64,000 nt of DNA from Anthocerotibacter panamensis C109 (GCF_018389385.1 NZ_CP062698.1:933501-997500), one strand, 5' to 3'. Positions 35,674 to 45,143 are shown, numbered from the stretch's first letter. A program made the numbers and translations. Notes: generated by a model from the letters alone, not told the origin.

Positions 35674-36399
35674 TCAGCTTGTAGGCTTAGAAAAAACCAT
35701 CAGGTGCTGGTAGGGCAAGAAATTTTTGGTTTCTTGCCAGACTAGACCCGCTCCTGCCATCTCCCGTCGGGCTTGTTCCTGGGTCATTTTGTGGAGTGCC
35801 TTAATCGGAATGTTGCCGTCCTCGCCTCGATATTCGATGAGGACCACGCGTCCACCCGGCTTGAGGGCTTGGACGATACCCGCCATCATCTCCCGAGGAT
35901 GAGAGAGTTCGTGGTAGGTGTCCACCATCAAGGCCAAATCAACGCTTTGAGCAGGGAGTTTGGGGTCGGTTATCGTGCCGAGAATCGGGGTGACATTGGG
36001 AATATGGCGGTCTTTTGTGAGGCCCGTCAGGACCGTGATCATCTCGGGTTGGACATCCACAGCCAGAACTTTACCCTGAGGAACCAGCGGGCTGATGCGG
36101 AAGGTGAAATATCCGGTCCCGGCTCCGATATCAGCCACCACGTCAGTGGGCCGGAGGTCGAGGCTCTGAAGGACGCGCTCAGGCTGCTCTGTCTGTTCGC
36201 GGCTCGCCCGCTCCAACCACGCCGCCCCGGAAAAGCCCATAACGTTGGCGATCTCGCGGCCCATATAAAACTTCCCAATGCCTTCCGGGTCATGGAGGGT
36301 CCGCTCCTCGTAGGTCACCGCTTGGGTCAGCGGTTTTGGAGCACAACTGACCAGAGTCAGCCCGAGGCATAAGGGAAGCAGATAGATTCGCAGGGCCAT
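35674..36399 (-). CDS. Lipobox-bearing SAM-dependent methyltransferase
   Basis: The 241-residue protein has a class I methyltransferase fold: motif I VADIGAGTGYFTFRIS (about 88-103), an acidic strand end LAVDVQPEMI, then SVDLALMVDTYHELSHPREM and GGRVVLIEYR. It also has a bacterial lipoprotein signal: MALRIYLLPLCLGLTLVSC with Cys19 in the lipobox LVSC. This predicts a methyltransferase anchored outside the cytoplasm, where S-adenosylmethionine is not normally available. The sequence resembles the exported methyltransferase-domain proteins seen in several bacteria; the substrate is unknown. Confidence 0.85.
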   Translation of the reverse strand: MALRIYLLPLCLGLTLVSCAPKPLTQAVTYEERTLHDPEGIGKFYMGREIANVMGFSGAAWLERASREQTEQPERVLQSLDLRPTDVVADIGAGTGYFTFRISPLVPQGKVLAVDVQPEMITVLTGLTKDRHIPNVTPILGTITDPKLPAQSVDLALMVDTYHELSHPREMMAGIVQALKPGGRVVLIEYRGEDGNIPIKALHKMTQEQARREMAGAGLVWQETKNFLPYQHLMVFSKPTS

Positions 36400-36456
36400 G
36401 ATGGTTAGCAGAAGGACAGCACGCTTCCCAATGTAGCGCGAGTCCTGCTGTAGCAG

Positions 36457-36780
36457 TCACCCACCATCCTCCGACACATGCTGCGCTCCTTGATCCTCTG
36501 ACTCAAGGCTCAATTGGCGCAAATGGGCCAACAGGGTTTGGATATGGTTGCGCGGGAGAATCGGCCAAGTACCTTGTTCTTCCATCTCAACAAGGGTTTG
36601 ATAGAGATCCTTACGCGTCTGGGGAAGCGCTTGCATATAGGCCCCGTCGCGGATCATGATATAGCACTCCTCCAGCAGGTTGAGTAGCTCTATCAAGCGC
36701 TGGAGGTCTCCATTACGCTCTTTGGTGAGCCGCGCAATCTCTTTCTTAAGCGCCAACAGGTCGGGAGGGTAGGAGTTCAC
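36457..36780 (-). CDS. Small helical protein coupled to purC
   Basis: The 107-residue product is helical, with heptad-like MNSYPPDLLALKKEIARLTK and RLIELLNLLEECYIMIRDG in the first half and a charged, acidic C-terminus. There is no named domain. Its start overlaps the end of purC by four bases, so it is translated from the same message. It could be a conserved cyanobacterial family, but I cannot name it. Confidence 0.65.
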   Translation of the reverse strand: MNSYPPDLLALKKEIARLTKERNGDLQRLIELLNLLEECYIMIRDGAYMQALPQTRKDLYQTLVEMEEQGTWPILPRNHIQTLLAHLRQLSLESEDQGAQHVSEDGG

Positions 36781-37484
36781 AGTTGGAGGACCCGCTGCAT
36801 GACCTCGTAGTAGGACTGGTCTACCCCACCCATATCGAGGCGGAAGCGGTCCTTGTCCAGGACCCGGTCACCATCGATGTCCCACAGGCGGCAGTTGTCC
36901 GGGCTCAGTTCGTCGCCCAGAGACAGTTGACCCGCTTCATCCCAGCCATACTCCAGCTTGAAATCGATAAGCCGGATGCCCCTTTGGGCATAAAAAGCCC
37001 GCAACCACTCGTTCACGGCTAGGGCTGAAGTACGGATCTGAGCCAGTTGCGCAGGAGTAGCGAGTTCTAATAGCGCGATGTGCTCATCGTTGAAAAGAGG
37101 ATCGCCGAGGCTATCGTTCTTATAGAAAAACTCCACCAAAGGAGCAAGAAGGACTTGGCCCCGAGGCAGTCCTGTACGCGTGCACAGCGAGCCTGCGACT
37201 ACGTTGCGGACTACCACTTCCAGAGGGATCATCCGCAACTGCCGGAAGCGCAACTGGTTAGGGGCAGGCTGGTCGATAAAATGGTTGCGGACCCCCTGCT
37301 CGGCCAAAAAGCGAAAAAGCTGCGCGGAAACGGTGGCGTTTACCTGGCCCTTATTGCCGATGGTCCCTCGCTTTTGGGCATTGAAGGCCGTCGCGTTGTC
37401 CTTGAAAACCGCGAGCAGGACTCCCGGTTCCTCCGTGGCGTAAATAATCTTAGCCTTGCCCTCATAGAGCAGCGTATTGGTCAT
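36777..37484 (-). CDS. purC: SAICAR synthetase
   Basis: PurC joins aspartate to CAIR in purine synthesis, using ATP. The 235-residue protein begins LLYEGKAKIIYAT after a short leader, and contains KDNATAFNAQKRGTIGNKG, IPLEVVVRNVVAGSL and LIDFKLEYGWD with SLGDELSPDNCRLWD, all typical of the family. It lies 7 bases after a Fur-family gene on the same strand. Confidence 0.96.
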   Translation of the reverse strand: MTNTLLYEGKAKIIYATEEPGVLLAVFKDNATAFNAQKRGTIGNKGQVNATVSAQLFRFLAEQGVRNHFIDQPAPNQLRFRQLRMIPLEVVVRNVVAGSLCTRTGLPRGQVLLAPLVEFFYKNDSLGDPLFNDEHIALLELATPAQLAQIRTSALAVNEWLRAFYAQRGIRLIDFKLEYGWDEAGQLSLGDELSPDNCRLWDIDGDRVLDKDRFRLDMGGVDQSYYEVMQRVLQL

Positions 37485-37491
37485 CCTTCAC

Positions 37492-37896
37492 CTAGGGAAG
37501 GGCCGCACAAGCGTGGCACAGCCCGAAGAAATCTAGCACATGATAGTCAATGGTGAAATGGTGCTGTCGCGAGAGCTGATGCTCTAATTCACCAACCGGG
37601 CACGCTGGGAGTGGGACCACCCGCTTACAGACCCGGCAGATCAGGTGATGGCTGCCGTGGCGGTGGCTGCCTTTGATTTGATAATACGTCTGTTGATCCT
37701 CGCCGATGCTGATCGCTTGGATGCGGCCTCGGGTGACCAACATCTCCAAGGCCCGATAGACCGTGGCAAGACCCACTTCCTGTGGAGTATCGCGCAATTG
37801 CGTGTAGATTTGCTGGGCAGACAAAAGGTGTTCTTTGCCCTGGAGAACTTCCAGTACTGTCTTTTGCCCGCGGGTCCAACGCTGTTGTGTGTCCAT
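37492..37896 (-). CDS. Fur-family metal-responsive repressor
   Basis: The 134-residue protein has the Fur winged helix (TRGQKTVLEVLQGKEHLLSA, then EVGLATVYRALEMLVTRG) and the metal/dimerisation domain with HRHGSHHLICRVCKRVVPL and a second CHAC pair at the end. The two Cys-X2-Cys motifs would hold structural zinc. Whether it is Fur, Zur or PerR cannot be told from sequence. It sits between DUF1825 and purC, all on the same strand with gaps of 12 and 7 bases. Confidence 0.9.
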   Translation of the reverse strand: MDTQQRWTRGQKTVLEVLQGKEHLLSAQQIYTQLRDTPQEVGLATVYRALEMLVTRGRIQAISIGEDQQTYYQIKGSHRHGSHHLICRVCKRVVPLPACPVGELEHQLSRQHHFTIDYHVLDFFGLCHACAALP

Positions 37897-37908
37897 GCAA
37901 ATATGAGT

Positions 37909-38223
37909 TTACCGGATTTCTTGCTTCATCTGTCTCAGTCTGAGTGTCATGTGCTCAAACATCTGCTGGGGCTGGATTCCGAAGGTTTTTAGTTGCTCTT
38001 GCAAATCCTTCATCGCAACTTGTGCCTGGAAGTCGTCGGACAGGTCCATGCGTTTCATAAAAATGGAGTAGCGGTCTAGCAGTTCTTCCATTTGCTGGAT
38101 GTACATTTCCTTGCCGACTCGGTCGAATTTGCCGTAGTTGCTGCCCAAGGCCACCAGGCTTTGATAATCAACCATGAAACGATGGGCTTCTTCCTGCACA
38201 ATGGGCGAGTCGAAAAATCCCAT
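37909..38223 (-). CDS. DUF1825 family protein
   Basis: The 104-residue protein starts MGFFDSPIVQEEAHRFMVDY and continues LVALGSNYGKFDRVGKEMYI, then RYSIFMKRMDLSDDFQ; this is the pattern of the cyanobacterial DUF1825 family, small helical proteins of unknown role. The ATG at 38223 is preceded by AGGAGG, which decides against a start 15 codons earlier. It leads the Fur-purC gene set. Confidence 0.88.
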   Translation of the reverse strand: MGFFDSPIVQEEAHRFMVDYQSLVALGSNYGKFDRVGKEMYIQQMEELLDRYSIFMKRMDLSDDFQAQVAMKDLQEQLKTFGIQPQQMFEHMTLRLRQMKQEIR

Positions 38224-38371
38224 GGTTGCCTCCTGGAGTGTTTTCTCTTTCTTCTTCCATGTTACCAAAACTTATAAATTGCTAAAGATACAGGTGTTTG
38301 GATAAGGGTTAGAACGAGCATGAGAGGGCTGCTAGCTAGACAATCGCGCACCCATCAAGGACCATAGAAGG

Positions 38372-39076
38372 ATGCACCTCTTGGACAGCACCACCAACCG
38401 CCCCGGTCGTAATACGCGCCAACTTGAGGCGCGGCGGACTAACCGAGCTTTGGGCCTAGCTGCGGCGACAGTGCTCTTGGCCGTACTTGCTGTCGCGTTG
38501 TTGCTGTTTAGCCCAATCGCGGTATTTCTGGCAGCGCCACTACTTTTTCTCTCTATTTTTATTGGTAACCGGCTCAATCAGCAGAGTCTCCTAGTCTACA
38601 ATGCCCGCCGGGGTGCTCAAGCAGAAGAACAGGTGGGCCGCGCCCTAGAAGAAAATTTTCCCGATTGGCGAATCTATCACAACCTTTTGCTCCCAGACTT
38701 GGGTGATATGGACCATTTGGCAGTCGGTCCCGGCGGGGTGGTGCTCGTCGAAACCAAGAGCCAGCGCGGTACTCTGGTTATATCTCGGGGCCGTCTGGGT
38801 TTCCGGCAGCCCCTAGGTACCCGTTGGTCAGGTAAAGACTTGGTCAATCAGGTCCGCAAGCTCAGCGATTTATTGAAGCAAAAGCAACTCCCTGTCACAT
38901 CCTGGCTATGCTTCCCCTTCGCTCAGGTCAAACCGCTCAAAGTCCGGGGGGTGCACCTGGTAGACCTGGAGGGCCTGATTACCAGTATCCGTGCATTGCC
39001 GCTGATCTTGACTCCAGAGCAAGTCGAGGATGCCTGTCTGGTCATCCAGGATTTGCAAGGTATGCGCATGCTTTAA
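38372..39076 (+). CDS. NERD-domain membrane protein
   Basis: The 234-residue protein has two hydrophobic segments (about residues 26-70, LGLAAATVLLAVLAVALLLF and the next one) followed by a nuclease-related domain: EEQVGRALEENFPDWRIYHN, GDMDHLAVGPGGVVLVETKS with Asp and Glu-X-Lys as in restriction-type nucleases. Activity is not shown for most family members. It converges on topA, and the two stop codons overlap by bases 39073-39076. Confidence 0.85.
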   Translation: MHLLDSTTNRPGRNTRQLEARRTNRALGLAAATVLLAVLAVALLLFSPIAVFLAAPLLFLSIFIGNRLNQQSLLVYNARRGAQAEEQVGRALEENFPDWRIYHNLLLPDLGDMDHLAVGPGGVVLVETKSQRGTLVISRGRLGFRQPLGTRWSGKDLVNQVRKLSDLLKQKQLPVTSWLCFPFAQVKPLKVRGVHLVDLEGLITSIRALPLILTPEQVEDACLVIQDLQGMRML

Positions 39077-41325
39077 GCTGGTTGGACTTCGCTCTCGCCC
39101 ATAAAGGTCACAGCCTCGTCGATGAAGTCACATTGCGTACAAGAAGCGATGTCTTCAGTACGTTTGCGTGGTTTGAGCACGACGATGCCGTTGCACTTGG
39201 GACAGGGCTTGGGCAGGGGCTTTTGCCATAGCGAGAAGTCGCAGGTGGGATAGGTGCTACAGCCGTAGAAGAACCGCCCGAAGCGGGACTTGCGTTCGAC
39301 AAGGTCCCCGGTATGGCACTTAGGACAGATGACCCCGGTTTTTTTGAGCAGGCGGCGCTTGGCGCTACATTGCGGGCACTTGAGATACTCACCATAGGGG
39401 CCAAAGGCGATGATCATCGGCTCGTGACCGCACTCGGTACAGCTTTCACCAGGAGCAGGGCGGTCTTTGGGCGCGGGGATGTTTTCTTTGGTCAGCGGGT
39501 GGGTATGTTTGCAGGCGGGGTAGCCGGAGCAGCCCAGGAAGTTGCCGTACTTGCTCGATTTCTGGACCATGGGCAAGCCGCATTTTTCGCAGAGATAATC
39601 CGTCACGATCAAGACCCGGTCCATCTCCTCGGTAGCGGCGGTCAGCGTCTTGAGAAACGGTTCGTAGAACTCGCCCAAGGTCACAGTCCAAGGCCGTTCG
39701 CCGCGCTCGATGGCATCGAGTTGGGATTCCATTTGGGCGGTGAAGTCCGTGTCTACAATATCCGGGAAGTACTGGGTCAACTGATCGCTCACGGTTAGGC
39801 CCAAGGGGGTAGGGGTGAGGGAGCGTCCCGTTTTGACCACATAGCCCCGGTCCACAACGGTCGAGATCGTCGGGGCATAGGTACTAGGGCGACCGATACC
39901 CAGTTCCTCCAAGGTCTTGACCAGCGTAGCTTCCGAATAGTAGGCAGGGGGTTGGGTAAAGTGCTGCTTGGGGAGGAACTCCTGGAAGACGAGGGTTTCG
40001 CCTTGTGTCAGTTCGGGTAGGCGCTGGGAATCGTCTGCCTCCTGTTCTGCCTCCTGGTAGACCCGAGTATAGCCGTCAAAAACGGTCTGGGTATCCGAAG
40101 CGCGAAACAGGGCTTTTTGGTGGCCGGAGGCTTCGGTCTCGACGGTCCGCGTCGCCAGCGTCTGTGCAGCCATCTGGGAGCCGACGAAGCGCTGCCAAAT
40201 CAAGCGATAGAGCTTATATTGTTCTGCACTGAGGTGGGCTTTGAGTTGCTCTGGGTCACGTCCGACGGTGGTGGGGCGGATGGCTTCGTGGGCGTCCTGA
40301 CCACCCTTAGCTGCTTTGCCTTGACGTGCTTGGGCCGGAAGATATTTTTTGCCGTACTGCTCCTCAATGAAAGCTGCACAAGCTTCCTGGGCTTCCTGGG
40401 CAATGCGCGTCGAGTCGGTACGCATGTAGGTGATGAGTCCCACGGGTCCTTCGGAGCCCAGCTCTATGCCCTCGTAGAGTTCCTGGGCGATCTTCATGGT
40501 CCGCTTGACGGTGAAATTCAGCGCGTTGGCTGCTTCGCGCTGGAGGGTGGAGGTAATAAAAGGTGCAGAGGGTTCTTTTTTGCGCTCTTTGTTTTTGACC
40601 GACTGCACGGTAAAGGGAGCGCCAACTAGGGCTTGTTGGATAGCGTCGGTATCAGCCTGGGTGTTGAGGTCTGGTTTCTTGCCCGCCCACTTGACTAGTT
40701 CAGCACTGAAGGCCCGTTTTTGGCCTTCTTTGTGGAGGTTGACCGCCAAGGTCCAGTACTCTTTGCTTACAAAGGCATCGATTTCTCGATTGCGGTCGCA
40801 GATAAGGCGCAGGGCTACGGATTGGACCCGGCCTGCTGAGAGCCCGCGCTGGATCTTTTTCCACAACAGCGGTGAGATTTTGTAGCCCACCAGACGGTCG
40901 AGGACGCGGCGAGCCTGTTGGGCATCGACGCGGTTGATATCGATGGGGCGGGGGTTATCGACCGCTCTTCGGACCGCATCCTGGGTGATTTCGTGAAACT
41001 CGATGCGCTTGAGCCGCTCCGGCGGGACTTCCAATAGTTGAGAGAGGTGCCAAGCGATGGCCTCCCCTTCGCGATCAGGGTCTGGAGCCAAGTAGACCGC
41101 AATAGCTCCTTCGGCGGAGTCGTGCAGTTCTTTGACAATATCTTCTTTTTTGGGAATGATGACGTACTTGGGGGCAAAGTTGTCGTTCACATCCACACCC
41201 ATTTCTTTTTGGGGCAGATCGCGGACGTGGCCCGCCGAAGCTTTGACCACGTAGCCCTTGCCCAGGATTTTACTGATGGTCTTGGCTTTGGCTGGAGATT
41301 CGACAATAACGAGCGTTTTACTCAT
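39073..41325 (-). CDS. topA: DNA topoisomerase I
   Basis: TopA relaxes negative supercoils. From the ATG at 41325 the protein has 750 residues: a Toprim domain (Glu9 in LVIVESPAKAKT, acidic PDPDREGE at 81-88), the active-site Tyr300 in GLITYMRTDSTRI, and four C-terminal Cys4 zinc ribbons (CEKCGLPM..., CTECGHEP..., CPKCHTGD..., CPKCNGIV...). A 17-codon extension upstream is open but not family-like. The neighbouring NERD gene overlaps its stop. Confidence 0.97.
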   Translation of the reverse strand: MSKTLVIVESPAKAKTISKILGKGYVVKASAGHVRDLPQKEMGVDVNDNFAPKYVIIPKKEDIVKELHDSAEGAIAVYLAPDPDREGEAIAWHLSQLLEVPPERLKRIEFHEITQDAVRRAVDNPRPIDINRVDAQQARRVLDRLVGYKISPLLWKKIQRGLSAGRVQSVALRLICDRNREIDAFVSKEYWTLAVNLHKEGQKRAFSAELVKWAGKKPDLNTQADTDAIQQALVGAPFTVQSVKNKERKKEPSAPFITSTLQREAANALNFTVKRTMKIAQELYEGIELGSEGPVGLITYMRTDSTRIAQEAQEACAAFIEEQYGKKYLPAQARQGKAAKGGQDAHEAIRPTTVGRDPEQLKAHLSAEQYKLYRLIWQRFVGSQMAAQTLATRTVETEASGHQKALFRASDTQTVFDGYTRVYQEAEQEADDSQRLPELTQGETLVFQEFLPKQHFTQPPAYYSEATLVKTLEELGIGRPSTYAPTISTVVDRGYVVKTGRSLTPTPLGLTVSDQLTQYFPDIVDTDFTAQMESQLDAIERGERPWTVTLGEFYEPFLKTLTAATEEMDRVLIVTDYLCEKCGLPMVQKSSKYGNFLGCSGYPACKHTHPLTKENIPAPKDRPAPGESCTECGHEPMIIAFGPYGEYLKCPQCSAKRRLLKKTGVICPKCHTGDLVERKSRFGRFFYGCSTYPTCDFSLWQKPLPKPCPKCNGIVVLKPRKRTEDIASCTQCDFIDEAVTFMGESEVQPA

Positions 41326-41448
41326 GGTTTCACGGAGGGGATGGTTCAAAGGTGCCCCTTTTTTCATTATTAACACGCGCTGTCAAGAGCCAAGGGGGAA
41401 TAGCCCCACCAACAAGGCAGAAAAACCGATCCAGAAACCGGCTCCTTG

Positions 41449-41640
41449 CTAGAGTCCCGCTTTATTGAGTTCATCTTTGAGGGCGGGCAGGCGTCGGTAT
41501 TCCTCCCGCAGCATGATTGCCAGCGCTGCGCTTCTCCTAGTTGTTGGTAGAGGTCGTGCACCCTTTTTGCCACACTTTAAGGAGATGGATAATCGCCCGG
41601 TCATGGGCATAACTCATGCCTTTGCTGAAGGAAGATTCCC
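41449..41640 (-). pseudogene. Frameshifted C-terminal fragment (SWIM-type zinc-finger protein end)
   Basis: Three reading frames, read in order on the minus strand, join into one plausible C-terminus: SYAHDRAIIHLLKVWQ, then KRVHDLYQQLGEAQRWQ, then MLREEYRRLPALKDELNKAGL followed by TAG at 41449-41451. Two single-base shifts would restore it. The final motif (paired Arg, Leu-Pro-Ala-Leu, Asp-Glu-Leu, Lys-Ala-Gly-Leu) is what I remember from the ends of bacterial SWIM zinc-finger proteins; the family call is from memory. The N-terminal part is absent. The rest of 41326-41704 shows only topA upstream sequence. Confidence 0.5.
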
Positions 41641-41704
41641 CAACCCTGTTGCGAGACGGCTTCCATCGGCTATAGTGACGAGATAATTTTTTACGGGCTG
41701 GGGG

Positions 41705-42961
41705 GTGCTCATGGGGTGGACCCGTCGTCGTTGGTTACAGACCGCTTTGGGTACTTTGGCTGCTTGGCGTAACCCGGTCTATGCGAACGAATTTTCGGCC
41801 CTGAGTACCCCTGCTGAAGCAACGCAGCTTGCTACCTTTGAGGACTCCCAGACCCAAGCGCTCCAATATCTGGTCTCCCACCGTGACGGGACTGACCTGC
41901 TCTATGCCGTGGACTACCATTTCCTGAGCGTTTTTAATACCGTCAGCGCTGACGACCTCAAGACCATGGCGGACCTCGTGACCCGTGATCTCCCCCACAG
42001 TAAGACCCGTCAGCGCTTCTTGGAACAGTGCCTGGAGTACTGCCGGACTACGGATGTCATGGCTAATCAGACGAAACTCCAAGAGTTGACCCAAGGGCGT
42101 CGCCAGGGTAGCTTGTTCATGGAATTTTACCGGACCCAAACTTTTGACGAGCGCAACCAGAGCATTGACCGCTTCACTAAGATCCTGCTACCCCAACGGC
42201 AGCACCTTGACCTGAGCCCAGTGCTAGAGGGAGCCGAGGTAGTCTTTTTTGGGGAATCGCACAGCGAACAGGGGACGAAAGACTACCTCAAAACTCATCT
42301 GGAAATGCTTAAGGAGCGCGGATTCGGAGCCTTTGCCCTGGAATTCGTCTCCGGGGATGAGCAGGACTTCCTCGACAGCTACCGCCCCATAGCCCGCGAC
42401 CAACTCCTCAAGCGCATCCTCTGGAAAGAACCCCAGCCCTACGCCGACCTCATTGACCGCATGATAGCTATGGATATCCGCCCCATCGGCATCGGTCAGG
42501 GCAGCAAACACCTGCCCCCCGCCAACGGCTTTGTCACCGAGAACCGCAACTTCCAACTCGCACACTACCTGATGGAATATTTGCGGCAACCCAACAAAAC
42601 CCGCATTGCCGTCTTGACCGGAGCCAACCACGCGGGCTATTCCCAGGACACTTTTGAGGGTTTCCAAGTCCTCACGCGCACCCACCCCGTCCCGGATATT
42701 CCTACGCTGGTCAAGCGCTACTTCCCGCACATCAAGGTCCACACCGCCATCTTTGAGGGCAGCAACGTCACCCCGCCGCGCGCACTCCCCAACCCTGATG
42801 GCGGTCCTATCCGCTATTGGCGCACGGTCAAGAGCGAAATTGCTCTGTTGGGTGCCGGAAAGGAACCGTTCATGGTCGCCCTTCCCTCCACCCTTGATGA
42901 TCGCCCCCTCACCGATTGGGAGCGCCGCTACGACTTCTACCTCCACCTGCCGCAGGTTTAA
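41705..42961 (+). CDS. Exported EreA/ChaN-superfamily protein with Tat-type signal
   Basis: The 418-residue protein begins with a GTG (an ATG two codons on is equally good) and a twin-arginine-like signal: TRRRWLQTALGTLAAW with likely cleavage after NPVYA. The second half has VVFFGESHSEQGTKDYLKTH, the Gly-Glu-Ser-His motif of the EreA/ChaN/Tiki superfamily, and later IAVLTGANHAGY with the second His. ChaN-type proteins bind haem and EreA types are esterases; neither role can be assigned. The first 180 residues are helical and of unknown function. Confidence 0.75.
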   Translation: MLMGWTRRRWLQTALGTLAAWRNPVYANEFSALSTPAEATQLATFEDSQTQALQYLVSHRDGTDLLYAVDYHFLSVFNTVSADDLKTMADLVTRDLPHSKTRQRFLEQCLEYCRTTDVMANQTKLQELTQGRRQGSLFMEFYRTQTFDERNQSIDRFTKILLPQRQHLDLSPVLEGAEVVFFGESHSEQGTKDYLKTHLEMLKERGFGAFALEFVSGDEQDFLDSYRPIARDQLLKRILWKEPQPYADLIDRMIAMDIRPIGIGQGSKHLPPANGFVTENRNFQLAHYLMEYLRQPNKTRIAVLTGANHAGYSQDTFEGFQVLTRTHPVPDIPTLVKRYFPHIKVHTAIFEGSNVTPPRALPNPDGGPIRYWRTVKSEIALLGAGKEPFMVALPSTLDDRPLTDWERRYDFYLHLPQV

Positions 42962-43069
42962 GAATTTGGGCTCTATCAATTGGCAAAACCTTGCCTAAAT
43001 GTGCACAATCTCACAAGTCTCCTCGCGTCCTTCCTCTATGATCGAGAGACGACCTCTATCCTGAAGCCC

Positions 43070-45082
43070 ATGGCTGCACCACGTCGGCTGCTGTTCTTTT
43101 TCCTGGGGGGTATGACGCTGACCCTAGGCGGTTTACTGGTCTATCTGAACTTGGGGCTGCCGGACGTGCGGCAGGTACAAAATTTCCGTCCCGATGGCAG
43201 CATCACGATGACCGCCCGCAATGGCGCGGTGATCTACAACCAAGGGAGCGGTCCCCAACAAAAGACAGCCTCGCAGCAATTGCCGGAAGTCCTCAAAAAA
43301 GCTGCTATTGCCAGCGAGGACCGCCGTTTTTATGAGCACAACGGTGTGGACCTGATGGGTATCGCTCGTGCCCTCGTGAGTAATGTACGCCAAGGCGAAC
43401 TAGCAGAAGGCGGGAGCACGATCACCCAACAGTTGGCGCGCGTCCTCTTTCTCAGTCAGGATAAGAACCTCGGGCGCAAGTTTCAAGAAGCCCTACTCGC
43501 CCTCAAGCTCGAACAGACCTACAGTAAAGACGAAATTCTCACCTATTATCTCAACTACAGCTATTTCGGAAGCGGTGCCTATGGCGTTGCGGATGCCAGC
43601 CATGTCTACTTCAACAAACCCGTCTCCCGCCTGACCCTCAACGAAGCCGCGCTCCTTATTGGGCTGCTGCCTGCCCCTAGCATCTATAGTCCGATTAATA
43701 ATCCCGACCTCGCCCGCAAGCGCCGCGATATCGTCCTCGAACGGATGACCCGCGCCGGGTTTATTACCGAGAATCAGCGCCGAGAAGCTATGGCTCGCGC
43801 ACCCCGCTACCGGTTTAACCGGGTTGACCGCAGTGCCAATGCCTACTTCACCACCTATGTCCTAGATCAGTTGCCCAATTTTATCGATAAAGATGTTTTA
43901 GAGAACGGGGGGCTGACCGTGGAGACCACACTGGATGTCCAAGCCCAAAGCACCGCCCAAAGCACGCTGCGCCGCCGCCTCCAAGCCCAGCGTCGGGTGG
44001 AGCAAGGCGCGGTTGTGAGCCTCGACCCGGCTACGGGAGAAGTCCGTGCCCTGGTGGGTGGGGTGGATTATGAGGCGAGTAAATTTAACCGGGCGACCCA
44101 AGCTCGTCGTCAGCCCGGTTCAGCTTTTAAGACGTTTGTGTATCTCACGGCTCTAGAGCAGGGTTACGCCCCCACGCTCACCTATGTGGACCGTCCGATT
44201 GCTATTAATGGCTACCAGCCCAGAAATGCCGACGGGGAATACCGGGGTGCGATGAACCTGATGGATGCCCTGGCTCAATCACGCAATCCCATTGCCGTGC
44301 AGCTACTCCTGGACGTGGGGATTGACCGGACTATTGCCACTTGCCGCCGCTTGGGTATCACCACTCCTCTATCCAACAATGCCAGTCTGGCTTTGGGCTC
44401 TTCTGAGGTACAACTGCTGGAATTCACCAGCGCCTATGCTGTTCTCGCCAACGGGGGCGTGCGTATTCCCCCTTGGGCTATTCGCCGGGTCAAAAACCGT
44501 CAAGGCGAGACGATCTACGAAGCCCGTCCCCACGGTGAACGTGTTGTAGCTTCGGACATTGCCTGGATGATGACCCAGTTTCTTGCGCATGTCGTCGCCA
44601 CGGGGACCGGACGGGCTACCGATGTGCCGTTTCCAGCAGCCGGGAAGACCGGGACTACAGACGGCGGGCGGGATTTACTCTTTGTGGGCTACACGCCCAA
44701 GCTGGTGACTGGGGTGTGGTTGGGCAATGATGATAGCCGTCCGACGGGAGCTTCCAGCCGCCTTGCCGCCCAAATCTGGGGAGCCTACATGCGCCAGATC
44801 ACCCCTGCCGACAGCCCAGACTTCGCAGTGCCCCCCGGTCTCAGACCCGAGACCCATGACCTGATCCTCGCTGCTCTAGAGGGTTTCACCAGCGAACGAG
44901 ACCAACCTTTTAGCTCCTCTGAGTCGTGGACCGAACAGCCCATCCCCCAAGCTGAAGAGGCTCCAGCACCCGACGAGGAACCCACCTTTGACTCCGGGCT
45001 CGCGGCTTTGGACCCCCTGTCCGACTGCTATGACCGCGAAACCCGACTGCGTGACCGCCGCTGCCGCAACCGCAAGAACTAA
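43070..45082 (+). CDS. Class A penicillin-binding protein (PBP1-type)
   Basis: The enzyme both polymerises and cross-links peptidoglycan in the periplasm. The 670-residue protein from the ATG at 43070 has a membrane anchor (LLFFFLGGMTLTLGGLLVYL), a GT51 transglycosylase domain (ASEDRRFYEHNGVD with catalytic Glu, GGSTITQQLARVLFL) and a transpeptidase domain with SXXK in RQPGSAFKTF, SXN in AQSRNPIA and KTG in AAGKTGTTDGG. The C-terminal 60 residues are acidic and disordered. The frame is open 30 codons upstream, but the anchor follows this ATG directly. Confidence 0.93.
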   Translation: MAAPRRLLFFFLGGMTLTLGGLLVYLNLGLPDVRQVQNFRPDGSITMTARNGAVIYNQGSGPQQKTASQQLPEVLKKAAIASEDRRFYEHNGVDLMGIARALVSNVRQGELAEGGSTITQQLARVLFLSQDKNLGRKFQEALLALKLEQTYSKDEILTYYLNYSYFGSGAYGVADASHVYFNKPVSRLTLNEAALLIGLLPAPSIYSPINNPDLARKRRDIVLERMTRAGFITENQRREAMARAPRYRFNRVDRSANAYFTTYVLDQLPNFIDKDVLENGGLTVETTLDVQAQSTAQSTLRRRLQAQRRVEQGAVVSLDPATGEVRALVGGVDYEASKFNRATQARRQPGSAFKTFVYLTALEQGYAPTLTYVDRPIAINGYQPRNADGEYRGAMNLMDALAQSRNPIAVQLLLDVGIDRTIATCRRLGITTPLSNNASLALGSSEVQLLEFTSAYAVLANGGVRIPPWAIRRVKNRQGETIYEARPHGERVVASDIAWMMTQFLAHVVATGTGRATDVPFPAAGKTGTTDGGRDLLFVGYTPKLVTGVWLGNDDSRPTGASSRLAAQIWGAYMRQITPADSPDFAVPPGLRPETHDLILAALEGFTSERDQPFSSSESWTEQPIPQAEEAPAPDEEPTFDSGLAALDPLSDCYDRETRLRDRRCRNRKN

Positions 45083-45143
45083 CCCTGCAAACATAGCAAC
45101 CTAGGACCCTTGGGATAGACTGGCCTCAAGCATGGAGCAGAGC

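Noticed and set aside
42224-42979. A 251-codon minus-strand frame opposite the EreA/ChaN-like gene
   Set aside because: The plus-strand frame carries the Gly-Glu-Ser-His motif and a signal peptide; the antisense frame is a by-product of codon bias.
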